64,000 bases of DNA, taken from Burkholderiales bacterium. GTDB lineage: Bacteria; Pseudomonadota; Gammaproteobacteria; Burkholderiales; Methylophilaceae. Under the pieces are notes generated by a model, which searched no databases, was not told the DNA's origin, and saw nothing but the letters and a program-made list of their open reading frames with translations. Below are positions 1 to 10,173 of this stretch, piece after piece; within the stretch, counting starts at the first letter, position 1, and each line of letters begins with the position of its first letter. The translations under genes and the position numbers were made by a program. Location: contig JAURKY010000003.1 of the NCBI GenBank assembly GCA_030831475.1, forward strand, positions 23,190 through 87,189, in the 5' to 3' direction.

Positions 1-744
1 AGAAAAAATTAAAGATCAAAGGTTTGAAATTTTCCAAACAAATTTTTTAAATCTAGACGAAATTTTAAAAAAAAAAGTATTGAAAAATTGGATGGAATCC
101 TAATGGATCTCGGCGTCTCCTCCCCTCAAATTGATAATCCTATGCGGGGCTTTAGCTTTAAACAAGATGGCGAGCTGGATATGCGAATGGATCAATCACA
201 AAATTTGACAGCCCACTATATTGTAAATAATTTTGATGAAAAAGAATTAGCATTCATTTTTAAAGAATATGGCGAGGAGAGGTTTTCTAAAAAAATAAGC
301 CGTTCAATTGTTGAATACCGCGAAAATCATAAACCGATTGATACTACATTAGAATTATCAAAAGTTATCTCTCAATCAGTACCTAAGAAAGATCCCAACA
401 AAGATCCTGCCACTAGGGTTTTTCAAGCATTAAGAATTAGGGTTAATGATGAGTTGAATGATTTACAAGCTTGTTTACCCAAGGCTTTTGATTATCTAAA
501 AAATAATGGCAGGCTTGCAATTATTAGCTTTCATTCACTTGAAGACAGAATTGTAAAAAATTTTGTTAAATCTAAATTAAAAACAGATTTAATTCCAAAA
601 AATATTCCAATTAGGGCATCAGATATTCAAAAACCAGAAATTATGATGATTGGTAAGGTGATTGAGCCATCTGATTTAGAAGTAAAACATAATCCTCGAG
701 CAAGAAGTGCAAAGTTAAGGGTGATAGAAAGGTTAGCTAATTGA
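1..744 (+). CDS. rsmH: 16S rRNA (cytosine-1402-N4)-methyltransferase RsmH/MraW, 5'-partial, with an apparent -1 frame break at the A10 tract (67-76)
   Basis: DGILMDLGVSSPQID and SFHSLEDRIVKNF motifs; first gene of the dcw cluster; upstream frame (from nt 2) encodes EKIKDQRFEIFQTNFLNLDEILKKK, typical of RsmH. Confidence 0.93.
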
Positions 745-998
745 TGAGGCTTAATCTAATTTTGTTTTTTGTGTTAATTATTTTTGCTCTCGCACTGGTT
801 AATGTGGAACATCAATACAGAAATCATTATTCCAAATGGGATATTGAAAATAAATTAACCATTGATCTTAAAGATGAAAAAACAAAACTTCAAATAGAGG
901 AGTCCGATAAATCTGGAAATGATCGTGTTAATGAATTAGCTCAAAAAAAACTGAATATGTCTTTGCCTGACTCTAAAAATCAGAGGACCTTGAAATAG
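744..998 (+). CDS. ftsL: Cell division protein FtsL
   Basis: Short single-TM protein between rsmH and ftsI; VNVEHQYRNHYSKWD pattern. Confidence 0.85.
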   Translation: MRLNLILFFVLIIFALALVNVEHQYRNHYSKWDIENKLTIDLKDEKTKLQIEESDKSGNDRVNELAQKKLNMSLPDSKNQRTLK

Positions 999-2720
999 AT
1001 GTTTAACAAAGCTAAATCATCCTCAAAATTTTTCGAATTATCAAAATTTAGAAGAAGATTTGTCCTGCTGATTTTATTAACACTTTTTACATCTCTAATT
1101 AGTAGGTCATTTTATTTACAGGGCATGCAGACAGATTTTTTACAAAAAAAAGGACAAGCCACTAGCAATCGAACCGAAATATTGCATGCTTATCGTGGAA
1201 AGATCCTTGATCGAAATAATGAGATACTTGCGATCAGTGCCCCAAGAGAAACAATATGGGCAAACCCCCCTGAAGTTGTGATGAATTTATCTCAAAAAAA
1301 AGAACTGTCAAGGTTGCTTAAATTAAGATTAGATCATCTTGACCAACGATTAGGTAATAAAAATAAACAGTATGTTTACTTAAAACGTCGAGCTTCTCCT
1401 GAATTAGCATCTAAGATTATGGCTTTAAAAATTCCTGGCATTCGAACAGAAAAAAACTATGACCGTTTTTATCCAGAAAGAGAAATAACAGCTCATGTGG
1501 TTGGATTTACAAATATTGATGGAAAGGGTCAAGAGGGTATAGAGCGGCAGGCTAACAATCTACTATCTGGTGTTCCAGGTTATAAAAAGGTTCTAAAAGA
1601 TAATATTGGACGTATTGTAGACGATCTTCAAGAGGTAAAAATCCCAATTGATGGCCAGGATATTAAATTATCGATAGATAAGCGTCTGCAATACAGTGCA
1701 TATAAGGCATTACAAAAGTCAGTTGAGAAACATAATGCATTATCAGGCTCAGCCGTTCTCATTGATGCAAAGTCTGGCGAAATATTGTCGGCTGTTAATT
1801 ATCCGTCCTTTAATCCTAACGGCGGATCAAAACCAACGCAAAAAATTAGGAATAAAATCTTTACTGATATTTTCGAGCCGGGTTCAACAATTAAACCCAT
1901 AACTGTCAGTGCTGCCTTGGAATCAAAAAAGTTTAAGCCAACATCAATCATTGATACTGAGAAAGGATTTTACAGAGTTGGGTCCAGGCTCACAGTCAGA
2001 GATACCCATGCTAATGGGGTGATAACGCTTAGTGAGGTTGTTCAAAAGTCATCTAATGTCGGAACAACAATTATCAGCGAAAAGCTGGATTCTAAGTACC
2101 TATGGTCAACTTTAAATATGTTTGGTTTAGGTTCAAAAACTGGCGTTGAGTTTCCTGGGGAGACATCAGGCATCGTACATCATTTTAAAAAATGGAGAAA
2201 AACGGAACATGCGACAATAAGCTATGGTTACGGTTTAAGTACAAACCTTCTCCAGCTTGCTCAAGCTTATACAGTATTTGCAAATGATGGTGAGCTTGTT
2301 CCAGTGACATTAATCAAAAAAGAGGATCCTACCATCGGCAGGCGAGTTCTAACTAAAAAAACTAGTCAAACCATGTTAGAAATAATGGAGTCCGTTGTAA
2401 GCAGCGAAGGAACCGCACCGCTTGCAAAAGTCCCTGGCTATAGAGTTGCAGGAAAAACAGGGACAGCAAGAAAAATTATCAATGGTAGTTATGAAAATAA
2501 ATACATTGGATCTTTTGTAGGCATAGCGCCTGTTTCAGACCCACGTTTTGTTTTTGCTGTTATGATTGATGAGCCTTCAAATGATGGATATTATGGCGGC
2601 GTTGTAGCTGGCCCCGTATTTAGTAAAGTGATGGCCGATGCTCTTAAATTATATTCAATTCCTCAAGATGGTTTTTTGAATGAAAAAGAAGAGATTATTA
2701 TTGCAGACTCAAACCAATAA
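999..2720 (+). CDS. ftsI: Peptidoglycan transpeptidase FtsI (PBP3)
   Basis: PBP dimerisation and transpeptidase domains, EPGSTIKP, SSNVG, KTGTA motifs. Confidence 0.97.
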   Translation: MFNKAKSSSKFFELSKFRRRFVLLILLTLFTSLISRSFYLQGMQTDFLQKKGQATSNRTEILHAYRGKILDRNNEILAISAPRETIWANPPEVVMNLSQKKELSRLLKLRLDHLDQRLGNKNKQYVYLKRRASPELASKIMALKIPGIRTEKNYDRFYPEREITAHVVGFTNIDGKGQEGIERQANNLLSGVPGYKKVLKDNIGRIVDDLQEVKIPIDGQDIKLSIDKRLQYSAYKALQKSVEKHNALSGSAVLIDAKSGEILSAVNYPSFNPNGGSKPTQKIRNKIFTDIFEPGSTIKPITVSAALESKKFKPTSIIDTEKGFYRVGSRLTVRDTHANGVITLSEVVQKSSNVGTTIISEKLDSKYLWSTLNMFGLGSKTGVEFPGETSGIVHHFKKWRKTEHATISYGYGLSTNLLQLAQAYTVFANDGELVPVTLIKKEDPTIGRRVLTKKTSQTMLEIMESVVSSEGTAPLAKVPGYRVAGKTGTARKIINGSYENKYIGSFVGIAPVSDPRFVFAVMIDEPSNDGYYGGVVAGPVFSKVMADALKLYSIPQDGFLNEKEEIIIADSNQ

Positions 2721-2729
2721 CAAATTTAA

Positions 2730-4160
2730 ATGGAATCAAAATTACAACAGCTTCTTACTAGCGTTGAACATATAACTAATGATAGTAGGAGGGTAAAACA
2801 AGGAAGCTTATTCTTAGCTTATCCTGGCGAAAGGTTTGATGGCAGAGAATTTATTCAGGATGCAATAAATCAAGGTGCTTTAATTATTTTTTATGAAGCT
2901 CTAAATTTTGAATTAAAAAAAAACTTTTCAATACCTGTTTTACCTGTTCTAAATCTTAAAAAACAATTACCCACAATAGCATGTAAATTTTTTAAAGACC
3001 CTTCTCGTGATTTAAAAGTGATTGGTATTACGGGTACTAATGGAAAGTCAACTGTAGCAGGCTTAATTGACCAATTATTAACTTTTTTAAACCAATCCTC
3101 AGCTACTATTGGAACATTAGGATATGGAACAAAAAAAGAATTCTTTGAATTATCTAATACAACGCCTGATACCATAAAACTTCAAGAAATTTTTCATAAA
3201 TTTAAACAAGAAAAAATAAATTATGTGTCTATGGAGGTATCATCGCATGCCATTGATCAAGATAGAGTCAGCGGCATTCATTTTGATACAAAAGTTTTAA
3301 CCAATGTGACGCGTGATCACTTAGATTATCACCATACATTAGAAAATTATCAAAAAATAAAAGGTAGTTTTTTTGAAGAAACAACTTCAAAAAAAATCCT
3401 GAATATTGATGATGAGATGGGCATCTCAATTCATAAAAAGTTAAAGCAAAAAGAAAATATCATTACATATGGAATTAAAAATATTAAAGCTGACTTAAAT
3501 GTAACAAGAATCGTCATAAAAGCTATGACAGAAATTAGTTTAAGCTATCTTAACAAAACTTATTCTTTTAATTTTCCGCTATGGGGTAAGCATAATATCT
3601 ATAATTTGATTGCTTCTCTTGGGACCCTTTTGTCACAAAATTATGATTTGAATGATGTCATCCCTCATATTTCAAAACTTAAATCTATTGAAGGTCGTTT
3701 TGAGGTTTTGCATAGGAATCAAAAGGGTCAACCTCAAGTCATTGTTGATTATGCCCATACGCCTGATGCTCTTGAAAATATTCTAAAAACATTAAAAGTT
3801 TTTAAATCAAAATTCATTATCTTGATATTTGGTTGTGGAGGCGATCGTGATCAAGGTAAACGGTCTGAGATGGCAAAGGTTGCAAAACTGTATGCTGATT
3901 TTAGTATTGTGACCACTGATAATCCTCGCTTTGAAGATCCGAAAAAGATCATGAAAGACATTACAGATCATTTTGAGACAAATTTTATTGAAATTGAAAA
4001 TCGAGAATTAGCCATAAATAAAGGAATTGAGATGATGAATGAGGACTCAATTTTACTCATTGCTGGTAAAGGCCATGAGAAATATCAAGAAGTAAATGGC
4101 ATGAAGAGTTATTTTTCCGACAAAGATGCAGTATTAAAAAAAATAGGTAAAAAATTATGA
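2730..4160 (+). CDS. murE: UDP-MurNAc-L-Ala-D-Glu:meso-DAP ligase MurE
   Basis: GITGTNGKST, DYAHTPDAL, DNPR motifs; dcw position. Confidence 0.97.
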   Translation: MESKLQQLLTSVEHITNDSRRVKQGSLFLAYPGERFDGREFIQDAINQGALIIFYEALNFELKKNFSIPVLPVLNLKKQLPTIACKFFKDPSRDLKVIGITGTNGKSTVAGLIDQLLTFLNQSSATIGTLGYGTKKEFFELSNTTPDTIKLQEIFHKFKQEKINYVSMEVSSHAIDQDRVSGIHFDTKVLTNVTRDHLDYHHTLENYQKIKGSFFEETTSKKILNIDDEMGISIHKKLKQKENIITYGIKNIKADLNVTRIVIKAMTEISLSYLNKTYSFNFPLWGKHNIYNLIASLGTLLSQNYDLNDVIPHISKLKSIEGRFEVLHRNQKGQPQVIVDYAHTPDALENILKTLKVFKSKFIILIFGCGGDRDQGKRSEMAKVAKLYADFSIVTTDNPRFEDPKKIMKDITDHFETNFIEIENRELAINKGIEMMNEDSILLIAGKGHEKYQEVNGMKSYFSDKDAVLKKIGKKL

Positions 4161-5500
4161 TGTTTTCAATCAATGAATTTTTATCAATTATCGAAGGCAG
4201 ATTAATTAACTTAGATAATAACGATAAAGATGAAATTAATGGTATTTCAATTGATTCGAGAACAATCAATCAAGGTGAGATATACATCGCAATAGAGGGA
4301 AAGTCTTTGGATGGCCATTTGTTTGTTGATGAGGCTTTTTCTAAGGGTGCTTCCTACGCTGTTGTATCTAAAGAGTGCTCAATTAATAAGCGCTGTATTA
4401 TTGTTGAAAATACAACCATAGCTTTGGCAAATATTGCTAAAGCTTATCTGAAAAGAATTAATCCTAAAGTCATTGCGATCACAGGGAGTAATGGAAAAAC
4501 AACTACAAAAGACTATCTTGTAACACTTTTAAAGTTGAAATTTAAACAGTATGAAATCTTGTTTACACAAGGTAATTTTAATAATGATATTGGCTTACCT
4601 TTAACATTATTTAAACTTCAACCTCAACATAAAATTGCTGTTCTTGAGATGGGAATGAACCATATGGGTGAAATTGATTATTTATCTAACATTGCACCAC
4701 CCCATATTGCTGTTATTACTAATATTGGAGAAGCTCATATACAAAATTTTGGCTCTCAAGATGAAATAGCAAAAGCTAAAAGAGAGATTTTATTGAATAC
4801 TCGTGATACAGGAACATTTATTTTACCTTTGGAGGACGCATACTATGATTTTCTTGTGGGTGAATTAAAACAAAAAATCATTTCCTTTGGTCATTCAAAA
4901 GCCTGTGATATTTACTATCATGAAGATCATAAAAATTCATATGACTTTTTTGATAAAGATAAACTGATTGTAGGAGGTATTAAATTTAATGCTCGTAGTT
5001 ATGCTGAAAATTTTTGTGCCGCATTGGCTGCCTTAAAAGCTGCTGGGGTTAGTTTGAATAATTTTAAAGTTTCTGATTTGAAATTAAATGCTATTCCACA
5101 AAGATTAGAGTTTAAAAAAACTATTCATGGCCATACCCTCATTGATGATACCTATAACTCAAATCCAACTTCCATGAAGTCAGCTATTGATCTATTAGAT
5201 CATCAATCGGGACATAAAATTTTAGTCATTGGGGACATGGGTGAGTTAGGGGACAAATCTTTGTTATTTCATCAGCAGATTGGCGCATATATTTTAACTA
5301 AAAATATTGATTTGGTGCTTGCTGTTGGAGGTGAATCAAAAAACATCATTGATCAGCTGCGAAATAATGCTTTTTGGTTTGAAAATAAAATTAAACTTAT
5401 AAAATCACTTAAAGAAAAATTAGAATCAAATAGTGTTATCTTAATAAAAGGATCACGTTTTATGAAAATGGAGGAGGTAGTTGCTTCGCTTGAGAAGTAA
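4157..5500 (+). CDS. murF: UDP-MurNAc-tripeptide:D-Ala-D-Ala ligase MurF
   Basis: AITGSNGKTTTKD, DDTYNSNP motifs; dcw position. Confidence 0.97.
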   Translation: MMFSINEFLSIIEGRLINLDNNDKDEINGISIDSRTINQGEIYIAIEGKSLDGHLFVDEAFSKGASYAVVSKECSINKRCIIVENTTIALANIAKAYLKRINPKVIAITGSNGKTTTKDYLVTLLKLKFKQYEILFTQGNFNNDIGLPLTLFKLQPQHKIAVLEMGMNHMGEIDYLSNIAPPHIAVITNIGEAHIQNFGSQDEIAKAKREILLNTRDTGTFILPLEDAYYDFLVGELKQKIISFGHSKACDIYYHEDHKNSYDFFDKDKLIVGGIKFNARSYAENFCAALAALKAAGVSLNNFKVSDLKLNAIPQRLEFKKTIHGHTLIDDTYNSNPTSMKSAIDLLDHQSGHKILVIGDMGELGDKSLLFHQQIGAYILTKNIDLVLAVGGESKNIIDQLRNNAFWFENKIKLIKSLKEKLESNSVILIKGSRFMKMEEVVASLEK

Positions 5501-5506
5501 TGCATT

Positions 5507-6610
5507 ATGTTACTAGAACTTTTTAAATGGCTCTCCCAAGAAATCAATTCATTCAGTGTATTTAATTACATCTCATTAAGGGCGGTATTAGCTGTCATTA
5601 CATCATTGTTAGTCTCATTTTCACTTGGCCCATGGTTTATAAAAAAATTAGGTGATTATAGTTTTGGACAGTATGTCAGAGATGATGGTCCTACTGATCA
5701 CCTCACAAAATCCGGAACACCAACGATGGGCGGAGGACTCATTATTATTTCAGTTTTGATTTCTACATTACTTTGGGCGGATTTAACAAATAACTACGTA
5801 TGGTTATTGATTGTTGTAATTTTGGGATTTGGCCTAATTGGCCTTATTGATGATTACAGTAAAATAAAAAATAAAAAATCTGATGGATTGAAAGCCTCAC
5901 AAAAGTATCTCTTACAATCGATAATTGGTTTTGGGGTAGCTTATTATCTATTAATGAATGCGAATAGCCCAGAGCAAACAGATTTACTCATACCATTTTT
6001 TAAAAATTTAAGTTTTTCTATCGGTGCGATCGGTTTTTTAATTCTCTCTTATATTGTAATTGTTGGAAGCAGTAATGCGGTCAACTTGACAGATGGCCTT
6101 GATGGCCTCGCCATTATGCCCTCGGTTATGGTAATCAGCGCTTTGGGTGTTTTTGCTTATTTGAGTGGAAATTCTATTTTTTCTTCATACCTTGACATAC
6201 CTTATATAGTAGGTGTAGGTGAGCTGACTATTTTTTGTGCAGCCATTGCGGGAGCGGGTTTAGGATTTTTGTGGTTCAACGCATATCCCGCTGAAGTTTT
6301 TATGGGGGATTTAGGCTCACTCTCCATTGGAGCTGCTATGGGTACTTTGGCCGTTATCGTAAGGCAGGAAATCGTATTATTTATTATGGCAGGACTGTTT
6401 GTTGTAGAAACAATCTCGGTTGCACTCCAAGTAAGTTATTTTAGATATACCAAAAAAAAATATGGAGAAGGAAGAAGAATATTTTTGATGGCGCCTTTAC
6501 ATCATCATTATGAAAAAAAAGGATGGAAAGAGAGTCAAGTGGTCGTTAGATTTTGGATCATTTCGATGATGCTTGTTCTCATTGGTTTAGCAAGTCTTAA
6601 AATTAGATAA
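5507..6610 (+). CDS. mraY: Phospho-MurNAc-pentapeptide transferase MraY
   Basis: [21 protein letters not shown]; polytopic; dcw position. Confidence 0.97.
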   Translation: MLLELFKWLSQEINSFSVFNYISLRAVLAVITSLLVSFSLGPWFIKKLGDYSFGQYVRDDGPTDHLTKSGTPTMGGGLIIISVLISTLLWADLTNNYVWLLIVVILGFGLIGLIDDYSKIKNKKSDGLKASQKYLLQSIIGFGVAYYLLMNANSPEQTDLLIPFFKNLSFSIGAIGFLILSYIVIVGSSNAVNLTDGLDGLAIMPSVMVISALGVFAYLSGNSIFSSYLDIPYIVGVGELTIFCAAIAGAGLGFLWFNAYPAEVFMGDLGSLSIGAAMGTLAVIVRQEIVLFIMAGLFVVETISVALQVSYFRYTKKKYGEGRRIFLMAPLHHHYEKKGWKESQVVVRFWIISMMLVLIGLASLKIR

Positions 6611-7965
6611 TGGATTTAGTAGATTCGAAGCATATTTTAATTGTTGGCTTTGGGTTAACAGGAAAATCAATAGCCAATTATTGCATTAAAAAAAAAATAC
6701 CATTTTCTATATATGATCAAAAACAATCTACCGAAGTTATCAAGCAATCGTCTTTAAGTGCTCTTGCAAAAAATATTTATGGTGGTCTTTTAACCGAGGA
6801 TATTTTCGAGGATGTTGATGGCGTTGCTATGAGCCCAGGGGTAGACCCTAGAAACTCAATATTTAAAAAGATTAAACAATCTGGCGTGTTATTTTTTAAT
6901 GATTTAGATTTATTTGCTAATGAAATTAAAAATAAATCAATTAAATTAATTGGGATAACTGGTTCAAATGGAAAGACCACAGTTGCATCCCTCATCAAAT
7001 GTCTGCTTGATCAGTATCAAGTAAATGCAAAATTAGTAGGCAATATTGGAAAACCTATTTTAGATATTGTTGATGAGTTAAATAATGATTTTGTTGTCAT
7101 TGAAGCATCAAGCTTTCAATTAGAATTGGGTACCACTCTTCATTTTGATATCGGTGTTATTTTAAATATCACTGAAGACCATATGGATCGATATGATTCA
7201 TTTAAAGATTACATTGAGGCTAAATTTAATTTATTTAAGCGATCGAAGATAAAAATTATCAATTACGATGATCCAGTTACACATGATTGGTTTGATTTAA
7301 ATACTATACGTTTAAGTGCATCTGAGAAAAACTTAAAAAAAGCTGATTATTATCTAGCAAAGGAAGGTAAGGGGTCTTTTACAATTAAAAATCAAAAAAA
7401 TGAAATTAATTTATCCCATTTAAAGTTTGTGGGCGACCATAATTTTTTTAATATTATGGCTGCCATTAGCGTAATAGATCAGTTAGGATTTTCTTTAAAC
7501 AATGTGAATAGTTACCTAAGCAATTTTAAGTTAGAAAGTCATCGTCTTGAATGGGTTAGAGAGCTAAAAGGGATCAATTTTTATAACGATTCAAAAGCAA
7601 CCAATGTTGCATCCTCGGTTGCTGCAATTAGTAGTTTTGAAGAAAAAAAAGTATTGGTCATTATGGGTGGAGATTCAAAAAAACAATCTTTAAGACCTCT
7701 ATATAAGTGTGTTGATAAATTTGTGAAAGAACTTTTTTTAATTGGCAAGGATGCCAATTTATTTATTGATGAGTTTAAGACTCTCAAAAACGTTAATATT
7801 AATTTATGTCAATCAATGCAGGAAGCCTTAAACCTTGCATTTAATAAATCTGAAATGAATGAGATTATTTTATTATCGCCTGCATGCTCCAGTTTAGATG
7901 CCTATAAAAACTATATGGAACGAGGCGATGAATTTAAAGCATTGGTTATGGATCTAAAAGAATGA
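6610..7965 (+). CDS. murD: UDP-MurNAc-L-Ala:D-Glu ligase MurD
   Basis: GITGSNGKTT, NDSKATN, SPACSS motifs. Confidence 0.97.
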   Translation: MDLVDSKHILIVGFGLTGKSIANYCIKKKIPFSIYDQKQSTEVIKQSSLSALAKNIYGGLLTEDIFEDVDGVAMSPGVDPRNSIFKKIKQSGVLFFNDLDLFANEIKNKSIKLIGITGSNGKTTVASLIKCLLDQYQVNAKLVGNIGKPILDIVDELNNDFVVIEASSFQLELGTTLHFDIGVILNITEDHMDRYDSFKDYIEAKFNLFKRSKIKIINYDDPVTHDWFDLNTIRLSASEKNLKKADYYLAKEGKGSFTIKNQKNEINLSHLKFVGDHNFFNIMAAISVIDQLGFSLNNVNSYLSNFKLESHRLEWVRELKGINFYNDSKATNVASSVAAISSFEEKKVLVIMGGDSKKQSLRPLYKCVDKFVKELFLIGKDANLFIDEFKTLKNVNINLCQSMQEALNLAFNKSEMNEIILLSPACSSLDAYKNYMERGDEFKALVMDLKE

Positions 7966-9122
7966 AAATTTTTTCAAGCCAGAAAAATTATCAACTTCCT
8001 ATTTATGATTACAATCTATTTTGGGCTGCATTAATTCTATTAGGATTAGGCCTTGTCATGGTTTATTCCTCCTCAGTAGATAGCGCAGCTGCAAGTAAGT
8101 TATCTAATTATGAGAATTACTATTATTTAGTAAGGCAATCAATCTATATTCTGCTTGGATTTATCTTAGGTTATATCTGTTTTCTGATACCCATTTATTT
8201 TTGGCAAAGAACAGCACCTTATTTATTTATATTAGGGTTAATATTACTGGTAATAGTTCTTATCCCTGGCATAGGAAGAGAAGTGAATGGCAGTCGAAGG
8301 TGGATATCCCTTATTTTTTTCAATTTTCAACCCTCAGAAATCGTAAAACTATTTACCATCATGTATGCGTCGGATTACGTCTTAAGAAAATCAAAACAGA
8401 TGCGAACCATTATTAAAGGGTTTTTACCGATGTTAGGCGTTATTGTTTTAACGGGTTTTCTTTTACTTTTAGAGCCTGATTTTGGTGCGCTAGCAGTTAT
8501 TACTCTAATTGCTATGGGTATTCTTTTTTTAGGAGGTCTGACTTATAAAATATTCTTTAGCCTTTTAATTTTTGCACCTATCAGTATTTACTTTTTAATT
8601 ATAAGTTCGCCTTACCGTATGGAGCGAATAGTAGGCTTTTTAGATCCATGGTCTGATCCATTCGGAAAAGGTTATCAACTTACTCACTCTTTAATTGCAT
8701 TTGGCAGAGGAGAAATATTTGGTGTTGGGTTGGGTGGCGGTGTTGAAAAATTACAATATTTACCTGAAGCACATACAGATTTTATTTTGGCCGTTTTAGG
8801 TGAAGAATTTGGTTTTGTTGGAGTTACCTTTGTGATTGTATTATTTGCCTATTTGGTTTTAAGAATGTTTGGCATCGCAAAAGAATCCATTCAAAATAAA
8901 AAACATTTTGCTGCATTAATGGCTCAAGGGGTTGGCTTATGGTTTGGCGTTCAAGGTATTATCAATATGGGTGTCAATTTAGGCCTATTCCCTACAAAAG
9001 GCTTAACGCTCCCACTTTTATCTTACGGGGGTAGCAGTATTTTAATGAACATGATCGCATTAGCTATTGTTTTAAAAATAGATCATGAAAATAGAAAAAA
9101 TATGAGAGGTCAATTTTATTAA
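7962..9122 (+). CDS. ftsW: SEDS glycosyltransferase FtsW
   Basis: Polytopic SEDS protein; LPEAHTDFI and LPLLSYGGSS motifs. Confidence 0.96.
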   Translation: MKIFSSQKNYQLPIYDYNLFWAALILLGLGLVMVYSSSVDSAAASKLSNYENYYYLVRQSIYILLGFILGYICFLIPIYFWQRTAPYLFILGLILLVIVLIPGIGREVNGSRRWISLIFFNFQPSEIVKLFTIMYASDYVLRKSKQMRTIIKGFLPMLGVIVLTGFLLLLEPDFGALAVITLIAMGILFLGGLTYKIFFSLLIFAPISIYFLIISSPYRMERIVGFLDPWSDPFGKGYQLTHSLIAFGRGEIFGVGLGGGVEKLQYLPEAHTDFILAVLGEEFGFVGVTFVIVLFAYLVLRMFGIAKESIQNKKHFAALMAQGVGLWFGVQGIINMGVNLGLFPTKGLTLPLLSYGGSSILMNMIALAIVLKIDHENRKNMRGQFY

Positions 9123-10173
9123 TAAGCCTCATTTTTTGATTGCAGCAGCTGGAACAGGAGGTCACATCTTTCCAGGATTAGCTATCGCCAATGCATGTTT
9201 AACTAGAAAAATTAAAGTTTCATGGGCTGGGACACCAAAAGGCATGGAGAACGAATTGGTTGATAAAAAAAAGATTCACTTTTATTCAATCAACATGTCA
9301 GGTGCTCGTGGAAAAGGTTTATTTAATTGGCTCAAAATCCCCTTTATTTTATTGAATGCAATTTATCAGTCATTGTTATTGCTTAAAAAAATTCAGCCTA
9401 AAATAATTATTTTGATGGGAGGATATATTTGCGCCCCAATTGCAATTGCAGCTAAGATTAAAAATATCCCTGTGGTTATTCATGAGCAAAATTCAATCCC
9501 AGGTTTAGCTAATAAATATCTATCGCTTATAGCAGATAAAGTATTCCTTGGCCTTAAAAATGATCAATTAAAAGGTCAAGTCATTGGTAATCCTGTAAGA
9601 GAGAGTATTTACAAAATCAAAGAACCTTCGCAAAGATTTTTAAAAAGAAAAGGCGCCTTGAGAATTCTAATTATCGGAGGCAGTCTGGGCGCATTAAGTT
9701 TTAATGAAAAAATACCTGATATCTTATCGAGCCTCTCAAAAGACAAACAATTTATAATCACCCATCAATCAGGTATGAAACACTACCTTGCTTTGATAGA
9801 TAACTATAAAAAATCACAATTAACTGTTTCTGTGAAAGCATTCATTAAAAATATACAAAAATATTATGAATGGGCGGATATAGTCATTGCTCGAGCGGGG
9901 GCCATTACAGTATCAGAATTAAGTATATCTGGAGTTGCAAGTATACTTGTTCCATACCCTCATGCAGTTGATAATCATCAATATTTTAATGCAAGATTAT
10001 TAGAGAAAAAAAAGGGGGCACAAATTATTTTAGAAAGTGAGATAGGTGTTGAATTGTCCGATGCGTTAAAAAAATTATCTCGTAAAAAATGTATTCAAAT
10101 GGCCCGTAATGCAAAAATTAAAGCCTCTTTAGATCCCTGCAACCAAATAATAGATTATTGTTTAAATTCATGA
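9118..10173 (+). CDS. murG: GlcNAc transferase MurG; probable non-canonical ATT start at 9118 (ORF caller used TTG at 9136)
   Basis: AAAGTGGHIFPGLA, HEQNSIPGLANK motifs; AGAGG at 9105-9109 spaced correctly for 9118. Confidence 0.9.
   Translation: MNKPHFLIAAAGTGGHIFPGLAIANACLTRKIKVSWAGTPKGMENELVDKKKIHFYSINMSGARGKGLFNWLKIPFILLNAIYQSLLLLKKIQPKIIILMGGYICAPIAIAAKIKNIPVVIHEQNSIPGLANKYLSLIADKVFLGLKNDQLKGQVIGNPVRESIYKIKEPSQRFLKRKGALRILIIGGSLGALSFNEKIPDILSSLSKDKQFIITHQSGMKHYLALIDNYKKSQLTVSVKAFIKNIQKYYEWADIVIARAGAITVSELSISGVASILVPYPHAVDNHQYFNARLLEKKKGAQIILESEIGVELSDALKKLSRKKCIQMARNAKIKASLDPCNQIIDYCLNS

Noticed and set aside
9136-10173. TTG 9136 as the murG start
   Set aside because: TTG starts do occur here (e.g. 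58002), but this one lacks an SD and truncates the first beta strand; ATT 9118 has both.
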